Shown here piece by piece: positions 63,021-64,000 of a stretch of DNA of 64,000 nt. The notes beneath the pieces were generated by a model, which searched no databases, was not told where the DNA came from, and saw nothing but the letters and a program-made list of their open reading frames with translations. The stretch covers positions 98,874-162,873 of the forward strand of contig NC_079890.1 of NCBI RefSeq assembly GCF_024868665.1. The letters run 5' to 3'. Source of the stretch: Triplophysa rosa (taxonomy: Eukaryota; Chordata; Actinopteri; Cypriniformes; Nemacheilidae). The translations under genes were made by a program, and so were the position numbers. Every line of letters begins with the position of its first letter. Position 1 is the first letter of the stretch.

Positions 63021-63873
63021 GAGCGGTGTGTTTTGATGCTGGATTTGATAGATTTGTTTGTGGTCGTATTCATTTGCTGCGGATCAGAAAGCTGACGGGC
63101 CGTTAAATGAAAATTTGCCTTCAGACTTTGGCCGCCGCTGCTATTGTTCTGTTCTTCATAGGAACACAACACACACCACAGTCTTTGTGTTCTTGTGACA
63201 CGTCACGTGTTTCACCGTTGGCCTGAAATGTTCACATAGTTTCATGGTTTGTATTTTTACCTCTAACACTTCTGTGTTAGAAATACACAAGTGAAACACA
63301 CCCACAGCGACTCACGCACACAAATGCGCAGGTGTACACACTGACCCGAGTGTTGTGATGTGACAGTAATGGAGGAGCTGCGGCTGCAGGTAATTGAATT
63401 AAATGGAAGTGCGTGTTGTCTGCGAGTGGCGTCCTAAACATTTAATTAAAATATGTTTGCTGTGGAACAGGCAGACAGATGCTGTCTACTTTACAAATAA
63501 TAACAGCTTAACAAAACTCAAGCAAAACAAAAGTGAGGAAAGTCCAGAAGATTCACAGAGACATGAACACTCACATCATGTTTTCTGTCGCAAGCTCATA
63601 GCATTTCGTGTTTAATCAGTTTCATGTTCACGTCGCACTAGGATTCTAAAAATCACGCTGAAAGTAACATTAAAATAAACATCCTGATCACACAGAGATT
63701 GATAACATTTGATTGATTGTGTTGAAAATAACCAGACAATGTAACATTTGACTTTCAGTTACAGTAAAGTGGTTTAAATCAATGTGAGGAGAAACCCAAA
63801 TGACTTCAGTGTGTAGCTGCTGGATTCAGCTGATCTATATTATTGTGTGGGACGTTATACAGTCGTGACCAAC
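63019..63873. other. Repeat-poor unassigned DNA
   Basis: No transposon hallmark. Around 63368 an ATG opens MEELRLQ before a donor-like GTAATT, too little to call an exon. It resembles the repeat-poor stretch at 37134-39404 in texture. Confidence 0.3.
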
Positions 63874-63880
63874 ACACACA

Positions 63881-63912
<32 letters not shown>

Positions 63913-63948
63913 TGCACAAACACACACGAACACACACACACACACACA
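63874..63948. repeat. (CGCA)n/(CA)n microsatellite
   Basis: CGCA units followed by CA units with a few interruptions. Confidence 0.95.
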
Positions 63949-64000
63949 CTAGATGTGGATCTGTCTTCAAAGTTCTTTCAGTGTCTCTGCTCATCGACAC

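Noticed and set aside
1..64000. tRNA, rRNA or other structured RNA genes
   Set aside because: I looked for tRNA-like A/B boxes and cloverleaf layouts beside the SINE-like repeats and found nothing convincing by eye; a covariance-model scan would be decisive.

Overview
This window is AT-rich vertebrate DNA packed with transposons, and it looks like a teleost, most probably a cypriniform (carp/zebrafish-type) fish. The inference rests on recognised repeat types: L2-clade LINEs whose ORF1 carries an SGNH esterase and whose 3' ends read like TATATAAATAAA plus a short tandem tail, a Rex1-like LINE, a DIRS-type tyrosine-recombinase retrotransposon, many hAT termini beginning TAGGG/CAGGG, hairpin MITEs and abundant (CA)n tracts. 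Species cannot be fixed from sequence alone. There is no bacterial-type gene, operon or CRISPR array, and no complete host protein-coding gene was recognised.

Layout. 1-8.2 kb holds layered hAT remnants (a transposase C-terminus at the left edge, a broken BED finger, a clean 454-bp MITE), a 925-bp hairpin element and a 1.07-kb hAT inserted in a SINE-like repeat. 8.24-13.85 kb is a nested set: a tandem fish repeat is split by a 4.84-kb hAT with a decayed, intron-containing ZBED-type transposase, itself invaded by a second copy of the 1.07-kb hAT. 14-20.4 kb has the best hints of host genes: an E2F/CCAAT promoter-like block, an RBM26/27-like RRM exon with good splice sites, a CRE-bearing 5' exon candidate and a signal-peptide-like first exon, among MITEs and a solo-LTR-like unit. 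21.2-24.7 kb holds a 2.48-kb hAT with perfect 8-bp target duplication and a nine-unit 80-bp minisatellite. 26.7-28.7 kb is a 998-bp sequence present twice around an N. 31.3-33.9 kb is a Rex1-like LINE. 36-39.2 kb is comparatively repeat-poor.

39.4-45.75 kb is a four-level nest: an L2 LINE (minus) is interrupted by repeat X, which is interrupted by a hAT, which contains another L2 fragment. 47.2-62.5 kb is dominated by two copies of a compound element, an L2 LINE with a DIRS retrotransposon in its 3' region. The copies lie head to head and share an apparently indel-free inverted duplication of about 3.8 kb (47551-51373 pairs with 57114-60936; paired coordinates sum to 108487). The left copy has exact breakpoints at 47550/47551 and at an N (52447): turning the block between them over would restore one continuous L2 reading frame. 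A side effect is an in-frame L2 endonuclease-DIRS recombinase ORF of 459 codons. Both recombinase copies stop exactly where the catalytic tyrosine is expected.

How the genes work together: every recognisable coding sequence is transposon-derived (transposase, LINE ORF1 and ORF2, DIRS RNase H and recombinase). Most copies are broken. The most intact are the L2 esterase ORF1 (55085-55759) and the L2 reverse transcriptase reading frame (56958-58649).
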